NCBI GenBank assembly: GCA_003268905.1
Contig: QLTU01000007.1
Location: forward strand, 114,553-178,552
Direction of reading: 5' to 3'
Length of the DNA stretch: 64,000 nucleotides
Source: Acidovorax defluvii
GTDB taxonomy: Bacteria; Pseudomonadota; Gammaproteobacteria; Burkholderiales; Burkholderiaceae_C
Positions 63,656 through 64,000 of the stretch are shown in pieces; the stretch's first letter is position 1, and every line of letters begins with the position of its first letter. The notes below the pieces were generated by a model. That model did no database searches. It had not been told where the DNA came from and worked only from the letters and a program-made list of their open reading frames with translations. The position numbers and the translations under genes are program-made.

Positions 63656-64000
63656 ATGACCGCTGACATCCACACCTACGAACCCCGCCTGGGCCACGGC
63701 CTGCCGCACGATCCGTTCAATGCCATCGTGGGCCCCCGCCCCATCGGCTGGATCTCCACCCAAAGCGCCACGGGCGCGCTGAACCTGGCGCCCTACAGCT
63801 TCTTCACCGCGTTCAACTACGTGCCGCCCATCGTGGGCTTTGCCAGCATTGGCGCCAAGGACACGCTGCGCAACATCGAGGCCACCGGCGAGTTTGTGTG
63901 GAATTTGGCCACTCACGATCTGGCCGACGCCATGAACCAGAGCTGCGCCGCCGTGCCCCCCGAAGTCAGCGAGTTTGAGCTGGCGGGCCTCACCCCCCTG
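63656..64000 (+). CDS. Flavin reductase family protein, 3' end outside window
   Basis: The first 115 residues of a flavin reductase/FMN-binding split-barrel protein: HDPFNAIVGPRPIGWISTQS, LNLAPYSFFTAFNYVPPIVGF and ATGEFVWNLATHDLADAMN are typical of the DIM6/NTAB family. The window cuts the gene, so its length and partner are unknown. The ATG at 63656 fits the family start (MTADIHTYEP). Confidence 0.9.
   Translation, partial: MTADIHTYEPRLGHGLPHDPFNAIVGPRPIGWISTQSATGALNLAPYSFFTAFNYVPPIVGFASIGAKDTLRNIEATGEFVWNLATHDLADAMNQSCAAVPPEVSEFELAGLTPL

Noticed and set aside
1..64000. tRNA, rRNA, CRISPR array or replication origin
   Set aside because: None was recognised by eye on either strand; a covariance-model search would be needed to exclude small RNA genes.

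Overview
The window reads as chromosomal DNA of a high-GC betaproteobacterium, most likely a Comamonadaceae member close to Acidovorax (Burkholderiales). This is inferred from codon use, gene content (acetoacetyl-CoA synthetase, GTP-dependent PEP carboxykinase, PduO-type adenosyltransferase, min operon) and a dispersed hairpin repeat with a TAGCGCTT / AAGCGCTA stem, of the kind I associate with that family. No search was run, so taxonomy is an inference.

Layout. 1-11.4 kb is core: recQ (5' end outside the window), an anaerobic ribonucleotide reductase operon with the glycyl-radical domain on a separate 62-aa protein and two NrdR boxes upstream, a PAS-GGDEF diguanylate cyclase, threonine ammonia-lyase, queC and pckG. 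11.5-22.8 kb holds regulators (two LysR, one TetR), a metallophosphoesterase, a universal stress protein, a fasciclin-domain pair behind two perfect palindromes, dadA behind a nested inverted-repeat element, a flavin reductase/MOSC pair and minCDE.

22.8-28.9 kb is an accessory island: poorly coding DNA, a lipoprotein, two membrane ORFs (the second AT-rich), two IS5-family elements, and between them an M35-like (aspzincin) metallopeptidase followed by a signal-peptide protein that could be its immunity partner. The second IS abuts and may have cut a small lipoprotein-like ORF.

28.9-49.5 kb mixes a DMT transporter, pssA, a five-gene same-strand cluster (30.9-36.9 kb) and metabolic genes. In the cluster, four membrane proteins each carry a CxxC zinc ribbon and a fifth is a glycine-zipper lipoprotein; I cannot assign it to a described system and consider it the best candidate for something new. 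Then come acetoacetyl-CoA synthetase, an M48 lipoprotein protease, a UbiH-family hydroxylase, an exported intradiol dioxygenase-like protein, a TFIIB-type zinc-ribbon protein, a nucleobase permease, succinate/acetate CoA-transferase, an orphan amino-acid-type binding protein and a hotdog thioesterase.

49.6-64 kb carries a 1454-aa single-chain restriction-modification enzyme with no partner genes, a cobalamin adenosyltransferase, an EF-hand protein, an FAD-linked oxidase, a YnfA-like protein, a four-gene PhnD/C/E/E-type ABC transporter, an MFS/AraC divergent pair, and the start of a flavin reductase cut by the window end. About twelve copies of the hairpin repeat are scattered across the window, two of them inside coding sequence (dadA and acsA).
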